From the NCBI RefSeq assembly GCF_036108815.1, contig NZ_CP107985.1:8863501-8927500 (forward strand): a DNA stretch of 64,000 nucleotides, written 5' to 3'. Positions 53,324 through 62,786 of the stretch are shown here, one piece after another. Both the position numbers and the translations under genes were made by a program. The notes beneath the pieces were generated by a model. The model did no database searches, had not been told where the DNA came from, and was given only the letters and a program-made list of their open reading frames with translations. Each line of letters starts with the position of its first letter. Position 1 is the stretch's first letter. Origin of the DNA: Streptomyces sp. NBC_00353 (GTDB taxonomy: Bacteria; Actinomycetota; Actinomycetes; Streptomycetales; Streptomycetaceae).

Positions 53324-54399
53324 TGCGGGCACGCACCCGTCGGCGTGTACTCGCTGCCGTAGGTGCCGACCGCGTCGCCGCCGGTGTTGCCGCTCATCGT
53401 GTTGGTGCACACAGGTCCCTGCGGGGTGCGCATGAACTTGATGCCGCCGCCCGCGTTGCCGGTGATGGTGTTGCCGTAGACGCTGGTGTCGATGCCGTCC
53501 GTCGCGGTGTCACCACCGAGCCTGATGCCCGCGCCGACGTTGTCGTGAACGGTGTTGTAGCGGAAGATGTTGCCGCTGCCGCGCGCGTCGAGCCCGCCCG
53601 AGCTCGGGTCCTTCTGGCCGCTGCAGTCGTTGTACTCGACGTAGTTGTTGGTCGCGTTCTCCTTCACGTCGACGCACTCATTGCCCTGGGTGGCGATGGT
53701 GTTGTGATGGATGCGGTTGTTCCTGCTGATGTCGGGTGCCGCGTCCGGGGCGCCGTTCGCGCCCTGCTGCTCGGGGGCGGTGCCGAGGTAGATGCCCTCA
53801 CCGTTCTTGCCACCGCCGCCGAACTTGAAGTCAGCGACGCCACAGTTGGTGATGGTGTTGCCGGAGATGTCGGCGCCGGTGACGAGATAGCGCACCCGCA
53901 GGCACTCGTCGGCGGCGTTCTTCAGCGTCATATCGGTGATGTGCAGCGCGCCCACACCATTGCCGGGGGTCGTGCTCATGACGTAGATGAGCTTCAGGCG
54001 GTAGCCCGACACATCGGTGGACGACCCGTGCAGCCCGTCCACGGTGAAGCCGCTCAGTGTGGTCGAGTCGTGCTGGACCTGAATGATCCGGGCGTCGCCC
54101 GCCCCCTTCACCACGGCGGTCGAGGGGCCGGTGATCGTGACGCCGGCGCGCCTCGTCACCACGTCCTGCTCGTACGCACCGGAGGCGAGATGCACCACCG
54201 CGCCCGTCGGCGCCAGGTCCACGGCCTTCTGGATCGTGGCGAGCGGAGCACTCGCGGACGTACCTGCGTCGGAGTCACTGCCCGACGGCGACACGTAGTA
54301 GCCGGTCGCCGACTCCGCCGCGACCGACGGCGGCGGGAAGGCGAGCGGAGCGCCCGCGGCGAGTGCGGCGACGAGGGCGGTGCGCAGTAAACGGCTCAT
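53320..54399 (-). CDS. Secreted right-handed parallel beta-helix protein (candidate polysaccharide lyase)
   Basis: 359 aa. Signal peptide about 1-28 (ALVAALAAGAPLAFPPPSVAAE). The DUF1565-like opener YYVSPSGSDSDAGTSASAPLATIQKAVDLAPTGAVVHLASGAY is followed by stacked coils with repeated GNTITNCG-, YNDCSG-, YNTVHDN- and GNTITGN-type turns. The fold is shared by PL9 and PL1 lyases and by epimerases; no catalytic set could be assigned. ATG 54399 behind AGGAGG and coupled to the previous gene (ATGA). An enlarged frame that runs upstream to 56601 is a shadow of other genes. Confidence 0.85.
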   Translation of the reverse strand: MSRLLRTALVAALAAGAPLAFPPPSVAAESATGYYVSPSGSDSDAGTSASAPLATIQKAVDLAPTGAVVHLASGAYEQDVVTRRAGVTITGPSTAVVKGAGDARIIQVQHDSTTLSGFTVDGLHGSSTDVSGYRLKLIYVMSTTPGNGVGALHITDMTLKNAADECLRVRYLVTGADISGNTITNCGVADFKFGGGGKNGEGIYLGTAPEQQGANGAPDAAPDISRNNRIHHNTIATQGNECVDVKENATNNYVEYNDCSGQKDPSSGGLDARGSGNIFRYNTVHDNVGAGIRLGGDTATDGIDTSVYGNTITGNAGGGIKFMRTPQGPVCTNTMSGNTGGDAVGTYGSEYTPTGACPQ

Positions 54400-55025
54400 G
54401 GGGTGTGCCTCCTGGGATCGGCGAAGGACAGGGCGAGCAGTACGGGAATGCTCGGGCCGAGAAGCAGCGGCCCCAGCGGTACGACGAGGGAGAGCAGGGA
54501 TGCGGAGATCACCGCGCCGAGCAGTGCGGTGCCACGCGCCGCGGACCCGAAGCCGAGCACCAGCGCACCGCGCGACCAGGAACGGACCGTCCCCTGTGGC
54601 GAACGGCCTGCCTCGGCAGCCAGCGCCACATGGTGGATGACCGCAGCCGCCGCGATGCCCACCTGCGCGGCGAGCACCACGAACGTCCAGGGCTCCGAAC
54701 GGCCCAGCAGATGGAGGATGTTGGCGGTGAGAACGAACGCCGCGACGGTGGACGCCAGCGAGTGGAGCCACAGCGCGCGCCAGTACTGCGGGAACGCCGT
54801 GAATGCGCGGGTGAAACAGCGGGTGTCCCCATCGGTGCGCCACCGTTGCAGGGCGTACCCCATCGCGGCGAGCGCGGGCAGCGACGTCACGACGCCGAGG
54901 GACAGCACGGCGAATGCGGCCCCGGCGGCTGCCGGGTAGGCCACGAACTCCAGCCGGCGCAGCAGCGTCGGCCATCCGGACGGGGCGGCGGCCCGCTGTT
55001 CCGCGGGCGAGAGTGTTGCCTGCAT
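54396..55025 (-). CDS. YesL-like (DUF624) membrane protein
   Basis: 209 aa integral membrane protein with about five or six helices, for example FVAYPAAAGAAFAVLSLGVVTSLPALAAMGYALQRW, ALWLHSLASTVAAFVLTANI and TFVVLAAQVGIAAAAVIHHVAL. The DUF624 pattern (hydrophobic core plus a TRCFTRAFTAFPQYWRAL loop) resembles YesL, a neighbour of rhamnogalacturonan genes in Bacillus. Its role is unknown, perhaps assisting the ABC transporter. Stop overlaps the beta-helix start (ATGA). Confidence 0.82.
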   Translation of the reverse strand: MQATLSPAEQRAAAPSGWPTLLRRLEFVAYPAAAGAAFAVLSLGVVTSLPALAAMGYALQRWRTDGDTRCFTRAFTAFPQYWRALWLHSLASTVAAFVLTANILHLLGRSEPWTFVVLAAQVGIAAAAVIHHVALAAEAGRSPQGTVRSWSRGALVLGFGSAARGTALLGAVISASLLSLVVPLGPLLLGPSIPVLLALSFADPRRHTP

Positions 55026-55028
55026 GGG

Positions 55029-57017
55029 TCAGCCGACCTTTCCTGTGTACGGCTCCGGGACATCGAGGAGCACGCGTCCGTTCAGCTCCAGCCGCGTGGC
55101 CGCGACGACGTACGGTGCATGGGCGCCGTCGCGGAGGAGCACAGCCGCGGCATCGGCGGAGACGGCAGCGGTGCGGATCCGGCGTGCGACGGGGGAGAGC
55201 AGCACCGTTTCGCCGCGGAACGTGACGCCGTGCCCGTCCGTGCACTCGGCCCGCTCGCCCGGGTCCGCCGCACCAGGCGTGATCGCCGTGAGGAACAGTC
55301 CGGAGACGGACCGAGGGGACGTCGACCGGAGCGTGTGCAGCGTGCGGGTGAGACGCAGCTCCGGTGTGCTGGCCGTCGGATTTGCCTCGACCTCGGTGAC
55401 TTCCGACGTGACCGATGGGTCGAGCGGGGCGAACTGCCTTACCCGCGCCACGGCCGAGCCGGACCGGATCAGCCGCGTACCGTCCGGCTGCGGCTCGGTG
55501 GGCCGATCGGTCTGGAGGAGGAACGTCCACTCCCGCCCCTCGCCCGGTTCTGACTCCGCCAGGTCGAGCAGTACCAGCCGCCCCGACGGCGTGAAGACCA
55601 GCGTCCGGTCGAGCCTCCGCACCCCGAGCCCCGGGTCGTACATCGCGGCGATCTCCGCTGTCGCGTGTGCCCAGCCGCCCTCGTCGCCGACGAGCACATC
55701 GCGCTGCCGGGCCTGCCGCTCGAACGGAAGGTCCTTGTAGACGTGGTAGCGGTCCTCGTCCGCGTAGCCCCGCCCGTCCACCAGCAGCAGATTGTGGTGC
55801 GCGGCCAGTTTGCGGTTGCTGTACCCCTCGTCCACCGCAAGGAACTCTCCCTGCGAGACCATCACGAAGGAACCGGAGTCCGGGTGGTGGTGCCCCTGGT
55901 TGAGGGTCTCCCAGCCCCGCTCGGCCCGGTGCTTCGCAGATGTCTCCCACGCCTTGTGACCGCCGCCCGGACTCGCCTTGAACGAGACGAGCGTGGCGTC
56001 GTCGTCCCATCCCGTACGCGCCGCGAGCAGCCCCAGATCCGGGAAGAACGCCCGGGTCTCCGTGGGCCGCGTGGCCGGCACGGACGGGTCGTACCAGAGG
56101 TACTCGAGGTAGGCCTCCGGCAGGATTCCCGGTCGCACCCCGCTCTCCGACGCCTCCTGCCAGAGCAGCTCGCCCGAGGCCAGATCGCCCATCCACTGAG
56201 CCTCCGGGATGCCGTACTGGGCAGCCAGGCGGTAGTACAGGGCGGCGCTGTGCCCGCTGCGCCGGTCGTGGCAGTCGCCGTGGTCGACGTTGCGGGCGAA
56301 GCCGGGGGCGGTCTGGTGCAGCCGGTAGCGGAACGTACGGGAGAGGAAACCGCCCCGGCTCCACCAGTCGATGCCCTCCGCCTCCTGGAGGAGATCCAGA
56401 TGGATGGCCAGGAACGGCACGCCGTAGCGCCAGTAGACGACCCCCTCGGCGTGCGAGCCGTCCTCCGGCATCAGATCGAGGACCGTACCGAGGTTCTCCT
56501 TGGCACGCTCGGTCCACTCCTCCTTGCCCAGCACGTACCCGGCCGTCGCCAGCCCCGCGTAACAGATCCAGTTGTGGTTCTGCCAGTACGACGACGACCA
56601 CCAGCCGCCCTCGCTCGCCACCGCGAACTCGTACATCCGCCGCCCCTGGAGCAGCAGTTTGTACCGCAGCAGTGCCCGCAACCCGTCCGGCAGATCGTCA
56701 CCGATCCACCGGTGGGCGAGCGACAGGTGGTGCAGCAGCCAGCCGGCGTCCAGATCGTGGTCCGGCATATGGGCCTTGCCCCAGTGCGGGAGGCGGACCG
56801 CCGCTTCGATCCAGCGACGGCTCTCCGCCAGATGTGCCGGATCGCCGCCGACCCGGTGGGCCAGCGCCGGATTGGATGCGGCGGGACCCAGCCACGTGAT
56901 GCTGGCCGGCGGGTGGGCGCGAGGCGGGGTCAGCCCGCGCTGCCGGGCGGCCTCCTCGTACAAACGGGCCTCCTGGGCGGGGCGCGGGCCGGGCGGCGGG
57001 GTAGCCGAGAGCAACAC
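55029..57017 (-). CDS. Heparinase II/III-like enzyme, HepII/PL21-type layout
   Basis: 662 aa. N-terminal alpha/alpha toroid with the family block WWSSSYWQNHNWICYAGLATAGYVLG (Asn and His for substrate) and a RYGVPFLAIHLDLLQEAEGIDWWSRG segment. The beta-sandwich part carries HRAERGWETLNQGHHHPDSGSFVMVSQGEFLAVDEGYS, the histidine cluster seen in heparinase II/III-type lyases. No export signal, so it probably degrades imported oligosaccharides. GTG 57017, three bases after the upstream gene. Length and motifs match the HepII group more than the alginate-lyase PL17 group, but substrate is open. Confidence 0.83.
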   Translation of the reverse strand: MLLSATPPPGPRPAQEARLYEEAARQRGLTPPRAHPPASITWLGPAASNPALAHRVGGDPAHLAESRRWIEAAVRLPHWGKAHMPDHDLDAGWLLHHLSLAHRWIGDDLPDGLRALLRYKLLLQGRRMYEFAVASEGGWWSSSYWQNHNWICYAGLATAGYVLGKEEWTERAKENLGTVLDLMPEDGSHAEGVVYWRYGVPFLAIHLDLLQEAEGIDWWSRGGFLSRTFRYRLHQTAPGFARNVDHGDCHDRRSGHSAALYYRLAAQYGIPEAQWMGDLASGELLWQEASESGVRPGILPEAYLEYLWYDPSVPATRPTETRAFFPDLGLLAARTGWDDDATLVSFKASPGGGHKAWETSAKHRAERGWETLNQGHHHPDSGSFVMVSQGEFLAVDEGYSNRKLAAHHNLLLVDGRGYADEDRYHVYKDLPFERQARQRDVLVGDEGGWAHATAEIAAMYDPGLGVRRLDRTLVFTPSGRLVLLDLAESEPGEGREWTFLLQTDRPTEPQPDGTRLIRSGSAVARVRQFAPLDPSVTSEVTEVEANPTASTPELRLTRTLHTLRSTSPRSVSGLFLTAITPGAADPGERAECTDGHGVTFRGETVLLSPVARRIRTAAVSADAAAVLLRDGAHAPYVVAATRLELNGRVLLDVPEPYTGKVG

Positions 57018-57020
57018 GAG

Positions 57021-58808
57021 TCAGTCCTCCGTCCGGAACCATGCCGTGCTGCCGTCGGCCAGACCGACCGTCAGCCCGTCACCGTCCAGCTGCACGTCGG
57101 TGACGGCGGGCCCCGCCGACGAAGCCTGGTACACCGAGGCGAACGTGACCCGCTGCGCCTGCGCAGTGAAGTCGACCCGGGTGTAGCTCCGTTGCGGATC
57201 GTCGGCCGGACCGGGGCCCGGACGGGTGACCGGACGGACCGGTATGCCGGTGGTGTGCGTGTGCCAGCCGTGCAGCGTCTCGTCGCCGTACCACATGGTG
57301 CGCACGGGACCGCCGGCCTGCAGCTGGACGTCCAGCGCGACGCCGGGGCGCAGTTGCGCGGTGAACTGCCTGGAGTCCTCCGCCGTCACCGTCAGCAGAT
57401 CGACGAGATAGCCGTCACCGACCGTGATCCGCCGCACCGCCCGCACACCTTCGTACGCTTCGGTCACCTCGGCGCGGACGGAGGAGCCGTCCGAATCGAG
57501 CAGCTTCCCGGTGCACTCCGCCTGTTCGGCGTGGTCCACCCGGAAGGCGGGATGCGCCGCCGTGGATGCGTACAGATCACGGAACTCGGCGTGGGCGTAG
57601 GGGACCTGACCGGGATCGGGCTGCCACGGGGTGGAGTCCCCGTACAGATACAGCGACAGCTTGTCGCGATGTCCGTGCGAGCCACCGTGCGGACCGAAGT
57701 CCAGCAGCGCATGGATTCCCGCCCCGCGCAGAACCGCATATCCGGCTCGGCCGAAGACCGTGACCGGACCCGGCGTCGGACGCTCCGGCAGCGGCGGGCC
57801 TGCGAACCAGCCACTCAGCGCCCGGTCCAGTCCGTCGTCGTGCGTGCCGAGCTCGGCCCGGGCCCGCGCGGCCACCGCCTCCAGGGCCGAGGACGGCACC
57901 AACTGTTGTGCCAGCGCCACTAGTTCGAGCCATTCCAGCGCGAGCGGATGGCGCAGATACGGGCCGTCGTGCAGGGCGGGAAGAATGCCGCCGGGTGTTG
58001 CGACGGCCGCCAGCACATCCGTCATTCCGGCGAGTACGTCGACCACGTCGGACGGAATGGCCGCCGGATCCATCGAGCGGAGCGCCAGCAGCGCTGCCCG
58101 CAGCACGAACCCGTGGTAGTAGGTGCTGCCCTCCCACTCCCAGCCGTCGTCGGCGACCGCGACGCGCAGATGCTCGTACAGCCCGTGGTCGCCGTCGAGC
58201 CATACCTTCGCGCCCTCCCACTCCTGACCGCGGGCGGCGGCCGCGCCACGACTCGCCGCCACACCTGCGGCGTTGAGCCACGCGGTGTAGTTGGAAGCGA
58301 GGTGGCCCTGCCCCGTCAGTACATCCCGGGCGTCCAGCGCCGCGCGCTCCAGATCATCGAGGAGCGGCAGCACCGCCGCCAGACCGTCCGTGGAGTCCTC
58401 GGCGAGCGTGATGACGGTATGCCCGATGCCGACCGCCCAGATGGCGTCGGTCAGCGCCTGGTGGAAGAGCCGGCCGCGCAGCATCCAGGGCTGCGCCTCG
58501 CCGTGCTGCTCGGAGGCGAGCTCCGCGTACAGACCCGCGTACTCGACGAGCCGCGCCACCGCCTCCGCCCGCTCACCCCGGTGGGCGAGCACCCGCAGAT
58601 GCCGCGCCCACGCCTGGTGCGACAGCACCAGCCAGGCGCCGCGCACCGCCTCGTCGTCCACCCGGCAGCCGTACGCGCACCGCGCACCACCGTCCGGGAA
58701 GGCCCCGGCGAGCAGATCACCGTGGTCGAGCTCGATCCCGTGCACCGGGCAGACGTACGCGTGCCACCAGCCGCCGCGCTCCCGGGCGATCCGCCTCAAC
58801 GCGGCCAT
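57021..58808 (-). CDS. Heparinase II/III-like enzyme, second type
   Basis: 595 aa. N-terminal region WWHAYVCPVHGIELDHGDLLAGAFPDGGARCAYGCRVDDEAVRGAWLVLSHQ has a Cys/His cluster typical of one heparinase-like subgroup. The toroid contains GQGHLASNYTAWLNAAGVAASRG, WEWEGSTYYHGFVLRAALLAL and PYLRHPLALEWLELV; the catalytic-site block is LLDFGPHGGSHGHRDKLSLYLYG (His pair). No signal peptide. It shares the fold but not close similarity with the neighbour at 55029, so the two should act on different linkages. ATG 58808 overlaps the SDR stop by 13 bases. Confidence 0.85.
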   Translation of the reverse strand: MAALRRIARERGGWWHAYVCPVHGIELDHGDLLAGAFPDGGARCAYGCRVDDEAVRGAWLVLSHQAWARHLRVLAHRGERAEAVARLVEYAGLYAELASEQHGEAQPWMLRGRLFHQALTDAIWAVGIGHTVITLAEDSTDGLAAVLPLLDDLERAALDARDVLTGQGHLASNYTAWLNAAGVAASRGAAAARGQEWEGAKVWLDGDHGLYEHLRVAVADDGWEWEGSTYYHGFVLRAALLALRSMDPAAIPSDVVDVLAGMTDVLAAVATPGGILPALHDGPYLRHPLALEWLELVALAQQLVPSSALEAVAARARAELGTHDDGLDRALSGWFAGPPLPERPTPGPVTVFGRAGYAVLRGAGIHALLDFGPHGGSHGHRDKLSLYLYGDSTPWQPDPGQVPYAHAEFRDLYASTAAHPAFRVDHAEQAECTGKLLDSDGSSVRAEVTEAYEGVRAVRRITVGDGYLVDLLTVTAEDSRQFTAQLRPGVALDVQLQAGGPVRTMWYGDETLHGWHTHTTGIPVRPVTRPGPGPADDPQRSYTRVDFTAQAQRVTFASVYQASSAGPAVTDVQLDGDGLTVGLADGSTAWFRTED

Positions 58809-59560
58809 ACGCCACCGTCGATGTCCACCGTGGTGGCGGTGAGGAAGCCGGACGCCGGCGACGCGAGGTGGACGACGGCCGCCGCCACATCCTCCGGCGT
58901 GCCGGCCCGGCCGACGGGGATGCCCGCCTCCATCGCCTGCTGCGCCTCCGGCGCGGTGAACGTGTCGTGGAAGGCGGTGCCCTTGATGAAGCCCGGGGCG
59001 ACGGTGTTGACCGTGATCCCGGTACCGCCGAGTTCCTTGGCCAGCCCCTTGGTGAAGCCGCGGATGCCGGCCTTGGCCGCCGCGTACGCCACCGAGCCGG
59101 GGCCGCCGCCGTTGTGCGCGGCCAGCGACGACATGGTGATGATGCGACCGGCCGACGACTTCGTCAGATGCGGCAGCGCGGCCCGCACGGTACGGAACGT
59201 CGACGTCAGGTTGGTGGACATCACCCGGTCGAAGTGGTCGTCGGTCATCTCGGCGATCGTGGTGCGGCCGATCAGATGTCCCGCGTTGCAGACCAGCACG
59301 TCCAGCCCGCCGAGGAACCCGGCCGCCTCGTCGACGACCCGGTCGACGTCCGCGGTCACGGTCACATCGGCCTGGAACGCCTTCGCCCTGCGACCCAGCG
59401 CCTCGATCGCGGAGACCGTCTTCGCGGCCTCGTCGGCCGAGGAGTGGTAGTGGACGGCGACATCGGCGCCGGCCTCGGCGAGGGCGACGGCGATGGCGCG
59501 GCCGATGCCGTGTCCCGCTCCTGTCACCAGTGCGCGGGATCCGTTGAGATCAGCAGACAT
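58796..59560 (-). CDS. SDR oxidoreductase (KduD-like or 3-oxoacyl reductase-like)
   Basis: 254 aa. ALVTGAGHGIGRAIAVALAEAGADVAVHYH binds NAD(P); LVCNAGHLIG, Ser in IITMSSLAAHNGGGPGSVAYAAAKAG (catalytic Tyr and Lys in YAAAK) and VAPGFIKGTAF complete the pattern. In uronate catabolic operons such an SDR reduces the unsaturated-uronate-derived keto sugar (KduD or DehR), which is the suggested role here from position. Starts at ATG 59560; overlaps the second heparinase gene. Confidence 0.85.
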   Translation of the reverse strand: MSADLNGSRALVTGAGHGIGRAIAVALAEAGADVAVHYHSSADEAAKTVSAIEALGRRAKAFQADVTVTADVDRVVDEAAGFLGGLDVLVCNAGHLIGRTTIAEMTDDHFDRVMSTNLTSTFRTVRAALPHLTKSSAGRIITMSSLAAHNGGGPGSVAYAAAKAGIRGFTKGLAKELGGTGITVNTVAPGFIKGTAFHDTFTAPEAQQAMEAGIPVGRAGTPEDVAAAVVHLASPASGFLTATTVDIDGGVWPR

Positions 59561-59605
59561 GGGAGATAACCCTTTCGGTAACCGGCCGCTCGGGACCGGA
59601 ACCGG

Positions 59606-60526
59606 TCACTTGAGACCGGCAGTTGCGAAGCCCTGCACGAAATAGCGCTGGCCGATGAGGAAGAGCACGACCATGGGGAGGGTGGCGAGCGTCGTGCCCG
59701 CCATCAGGAAGTGCCACTGGGTGCCGTTCTCCGTCTTGAAGACGGAGAGCCCGACCTGGATCACCCGCAGGCTGTCCGTGCGGGTCACCAGCAGTGGCCA
59801 GAGGAAGTTGTTCCAGGACGACTCGAAGGTCAGCAGCGCCACCGTGGTGAGTGCGGGCTTGACCTGCGGCGTCATGATCCGTGCGTAGATCCGGAACTCG
59901 CCGAGCCCGTCGAGCCGGGCCGCCTCCTCCAGTTCCACCGGAAGGTCCAGATAGAACTGACGGAAGAGAAAGACGGCGAACGGGGTGACGGCGCCGGGGA
60001 CGATCAGCGCCCACCAGGAGTCCAGCCAGCCGCTGCCGCCCTGGCCGAAGACGTCGTTCCCGCCGGCCAGCGGCATGAAGCGGACGATCAGGAACTCCGG
60101 CAGCACCTTCGTGTACGTCGGGATCATCAGCGCGGCGATGAAGAGATAGAAGATGACCTCGCTGCCGCGGAACCTGATCCGGGCCAGGGAGTACCCGGCC
60201 ATCGACGCCACCAGCACATTGAGCACCGTGTGGCTGATGGCGATGATGAAGCTGTTGCGGGCGTAGGTGGCGAACGGCGCTGCCTTGAGCGCGTCGAGAT
60301 AGTTCCCGAACTCCCAGTGCTGCGGCAGCAGTCCGGCGTCCTGCGACGCGATCTCCACCGGTGTCTTGAGCGAGGTGAGCACCATCCAGATGAACGGCAC
60401 CACCATCAGCAGCGAGATGACGACCAGCGTCAGGTAGAGCGCGATCCGCCCGACGGAGACCTTCGGGGACGGGCCGCGCGCAGGCCGTGGCCGGGGGCTC
60501 GGCTTCTGCAGCTCAGCTGTGGCCAC
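59606..60526 (-). CDS. Carbohydrate ABC transporter permease (MalG/UgpE type)
   Basis: 306 aa with six membrane helices and the cytoplasmic EAA loop ELEEAARLDGLGEFRIYARIMTPQVKPALTT (EAA...G) that contacts the ATPase. N-terminal Pro/Arg segment is cytoplasmic. GTG 60526 behind GGGAGG; the start overlaps the stop region of the sister permease by 14 bases. Belongs to the CUT1 group with the solute-binding protein at 61494. No ATPase gene is included; in Streptomyces MsiK commonly serves such importers. Confidence 0.93.
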   Translation of the reverse strand: MATAELQKPSPRPRPARGPSPKVSVGRIALYLTLVVISLLMVVPFIWMVLTSLKTPVEIASQDAGLLPQHWEFGNYLDALKAAPFATYARNSFIIAISHTVLNVLVASMAGYSLARIRFRGSEVIFYLFIAALMIPTYTKVLPEFLIVRFMPLAGGNDVFGQGGSGWLDSWWALIVPGAVTPFAVFLFRQFYLDLPVELEEAARLDGLGEFRIYARIMTPQVKPALTTVALLTFESSWNNFLWPLLVTRTDSLRVIQVGLSVFKTENGTQWHFLMAGTTLATLPMVVLFLIGQRYFVQGFATAGLK

Positions 60527-61481
60527 GGGTGCCTCCCATGATCCGCCGGTTGACCAGGGTGAACCCCATGAGCAGTACGAACAGCACCAGTGACTGCGCA
60601 CAGGCATAGCCGACGCGGAACTCCCGGAAGGCGGACTTGTAGATCTCGTACGTCATCATCGTGGTGCTGTTGGCGGGGCCGCCGTCGGTGAGGATGTAGA
60701 TCTGGTCGAAGGACTGGAACGCGCTGATCATCGACGTGATGAGCACGAAGAACGTGGCGGGCTTCAGCAGCGGCAGCGTGATCGAGAAGAACTGCCGTAC
60801 CTTGGAAGCACCGTCCACCGAAGCGGCCTCGTACAGCTCCTTCGGCAGGGACTGCAGCGCGGCCAGGTAGATGAGCATCTTCATGCCGATGCCCTGCCAG
60901 ATGCCGACAAGGATCACCGAGGGCATCGCCCAGGTCGTCGACGAGAGCCAGGCCGGCCCGTCGATCCCGAGGAACGCGAGCAGCGCGTTCAGCAGCCCGT
61001 TGCGAGGGTTGTAGATCCACAGCCAGACCAGCGCGATCGCGACGGTGGCCGTCACCTGCGGCAGGAAGATCGCGGTACGGAAGATGCCGCGGGCCTTCAG
61101 CCCGGTGTGCAGCGCCAGGGCCATCAGCAGCCCCAGCGCCATCCCGAACGGCACGGTGAAGAAGGTGTAGACGACCGTATTGACGATGGACTTGCGGAAG
61201 ACCGCGTCGTCCAGCATGTCCCGGAAGTTGTCCAGCCCCACGAACTGCGGCGCCGTCAGCACGTCGTACTTCGTGAAGGCCAGGACCACCGAGGCGACGA
61301 CCGGCAGGCCGATCCAGAGCGAGGCGTGCAGCAGCGCGGGCGCCACCATCAGCATTCCGGCCCGTCGCCGCCGGCGTCCCGGGCCCGTCGGGGCCCGACC
61401 GGTGCGCCTCGGTACCGTTTTCGTCTCAGGCGGCGAAGGCGGCCGTGCGGGCCTGGCCTTCACCACGGATGTCGTTCCCAC
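60513..61481 (-). CDS. Carbohydrate ABC transporter permease (MalF/UgpA type)
   Basis: 322 aa. Basic Pro/Arg-rich N-terminus then six helices, with the EAA loop KELYEAASVDGASKVRQFFSITLPLL. Landmarks: FVGLDNFRDMLDDAVFRKSIVNTVVYTF and FDQIYILTDGGPANSTTMMTYEIY, typical of CUT1 importers. GTG 61481 is 12 bases downstream of the binding-protein stop. Forms the pore with the 59606 permease for the oligosaccharide captured by the binding protein. Confidence 0.93.
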   Translation of the reverse strand: MGTTSVVKARPARPPSPPETKTVPRRTGRAPTGPGRRRRRAGMLMVAPALLHASLWIGLPVVASVVLAFTKYDVLTAPQFVGLDNFRDMLDDAVFRKSIVNTVVYTFFTVPFGMALGLLMALALHTGLKARGIFRTAIFLPQVTATVAIALVWLWIYNPRNGLLNALLAFLGIDGPAWLSSTTWAMPSVILVGIWQGIGMKMLIYLAALQSLPKELYEAASVDGASKVRQFFSITLPLLKPATFFVLITSMISAFQSFDQIYILTDGGPANSTTMMTYEIYKSAFREFRVGYACAQSLVLFVLLMGFTLVNRRIMGGTRGHS

Positions 61482-61493
61482 AGTGACGGGTCC

Positions 61494-62762
61494 TCACATC
61501 CGGCCGATGGCGGCCTGGGCGAGCCGGCCGAGTTCCGCGATGGCGTCCTTCGCGGACTGACCGCCCACGATCGCGGGCTCCAGCGTCGGCTTGATCTTCT
61601 CGCGGATCTCCATCCAGGCCGCGGTGCCGCCCTCCGAGCAGGCATCGCCCATGCTCTGCAAGGAGAGGTCGACGAACTTGTTCTCCTTCACATAGGTGGT
61701 GTCGTTGAGATCCTTGAGCCCCGGCACCGAGCCCCGCTGCTTGGCGGCGCCGAGGATCGACTCGGGCGTCGCGAGGTGCTCGACGAGAGCACGGGCCGCG
61801 GCAGGGTGCTTGGAGCTTGCGGACTGGGAGACGAGCGTGCCGCCCTGCAGCATCGCCGGCTTGCGGTTGGCGAGGATGAACGCACCCACCTTGTCGCCCT
61901 CGATCAGCTCCGGATTGGTGTCCTTCAGCTGATTCCACAGGGCGCTCGTCGACATCATCATCGAGGCCTTGCCGGTCTGGATGTTCGACGGAGCACCCAG
62001 GTCGGTCTTCTTCGCGTAGTCGGACGAGCCGTCCTTGACCAGGTCCTTGAAGAACTGCAGCGCCTCCACCCCACGGGCGTTGTTGAACAGCACCTTCTTG
62101 CCGTCCGCACTGAAGAGCCGGCCGCCGTTGGCGAAGAGGAACGTCTCCCAGCACTGACGCAGATCGATCGAGAACGGGTCGAAGCCGAGACGGCCGTCCT
62201 TCGTCAACTGCTTCGCCACAGCACGCAGTTCGGCCCAGTTGGCCGGGGTCTTCCGGATTCCGGCCGCGGCGAAGTGGTCCTTGCGATACACGACGATGCG
62301 GGTGTCGAGCACGACCGGCAGGGCGTACAGCCTGCCGTCGTACCGCGACGGCTCCAGCACCCGCTTCTCGTAGTCGTGCGCCGAGGCCAGCTTCTCGGGC
62401 AGCTCGGCGATCGCCTTCTTGGCGGCGAACGGCGGGATCCAGCCGACCCCCATCATCAGTACATCGGGCAGCAGCCCGCCCGCGAGACCCGTGGTGATCT
62501 TCTCGTTGAGCTGGGCGTACGTGGTGTAGTCCACGTTCACCTTGACCTTCGGATGCTTCTTCCTGAAGCCCCCGAGGATCTCCTGCTCCAGCAGTGTCTT
62601 GCCGTCGGCGCCTTCGTAGATCGGGGTGAGCAGCGTGATCTCGCCTTCGGCGGGGCCGTCGGCGGAGCCGGCCGTCGACGTGCCGGTACCGCATCCGCCG
62701 AGCGCTGCGGCAGCGGCGCCCGCACCGATTGCAGCAAGCAGCGACCGTCTGTTGAGTTCCAT
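61494..62762 (-). CDS. Extracellular solute-binding lipoprotein (CUT1 sugar family)
   Basis: 422 aa. N-terminal Tat-like RRSLLAAIGAGAAAAALGGC with a lipobox LGGC (Cys24) anchors it to the membrane. Mature domain: ITLLTPIYEGADGKTLLEQEILGGFRKKHPKVKVNVDY, PDVLMMGVGWIPPFAAKKAI and SMGDACSEGGTAAWMEIREKIKPTLEPAIVGGQ. Binds the oligosaccharide released by the secreted lyase. First gene of the polysaccharide operon; divergent from the LacI gene with several operator-like palindromes between. Confidence 0.92.
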   Translation of the reverse strand: MELNRRSLLAAIGAGAAAAALGGCGTGTSTAGSADGPAEGEITLLTPIYEGADGKTLLEQEILGGFRKKHPKVKVNVDYTTYAQLNEKITTGLAGGLLPDVLMMGVGWIPPFAAKKAIAELPEKLASAHDYEKRVLEPSRYDGRLYALPVVLDTRIVVYRKDHFAAAGIRKTPANWAELRAVAKQLTKDGRLGFDPFSIDLRQCWETFLFANGGRLFSADGKKVLFNNARGVEALQFFKDLVKDGSSDYAKKTDLGAPSNIQTGKASMMMSTSALWNQLKDTNPELIEGDKVGAFILANRKPAMLQGGTLVSQSASSKHPAAARALVEHLATPESILGAAKQRGSVPGLKDLNDTTYVKENKFVDLSLQSMGDACSEGGTAAWMEIREKIKPTLEPAIVGGQSAKDAIAELGRLAQAAIGRM

Positions 62763-62786
62763 GGGACACCCCTCTGGAGGTGGAAG

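Noticed and set aside
53320..56601. 1093-residue minus-strand frame upstream of the beta-helix gene
   Set aside because: Residues before the signal peptide at 54399 overlap two conserved genes in another frame (YesL-like, heparinase-like) and are Arg/Gly-rich noise; ATG 54399 has a perfect AGGAGG.
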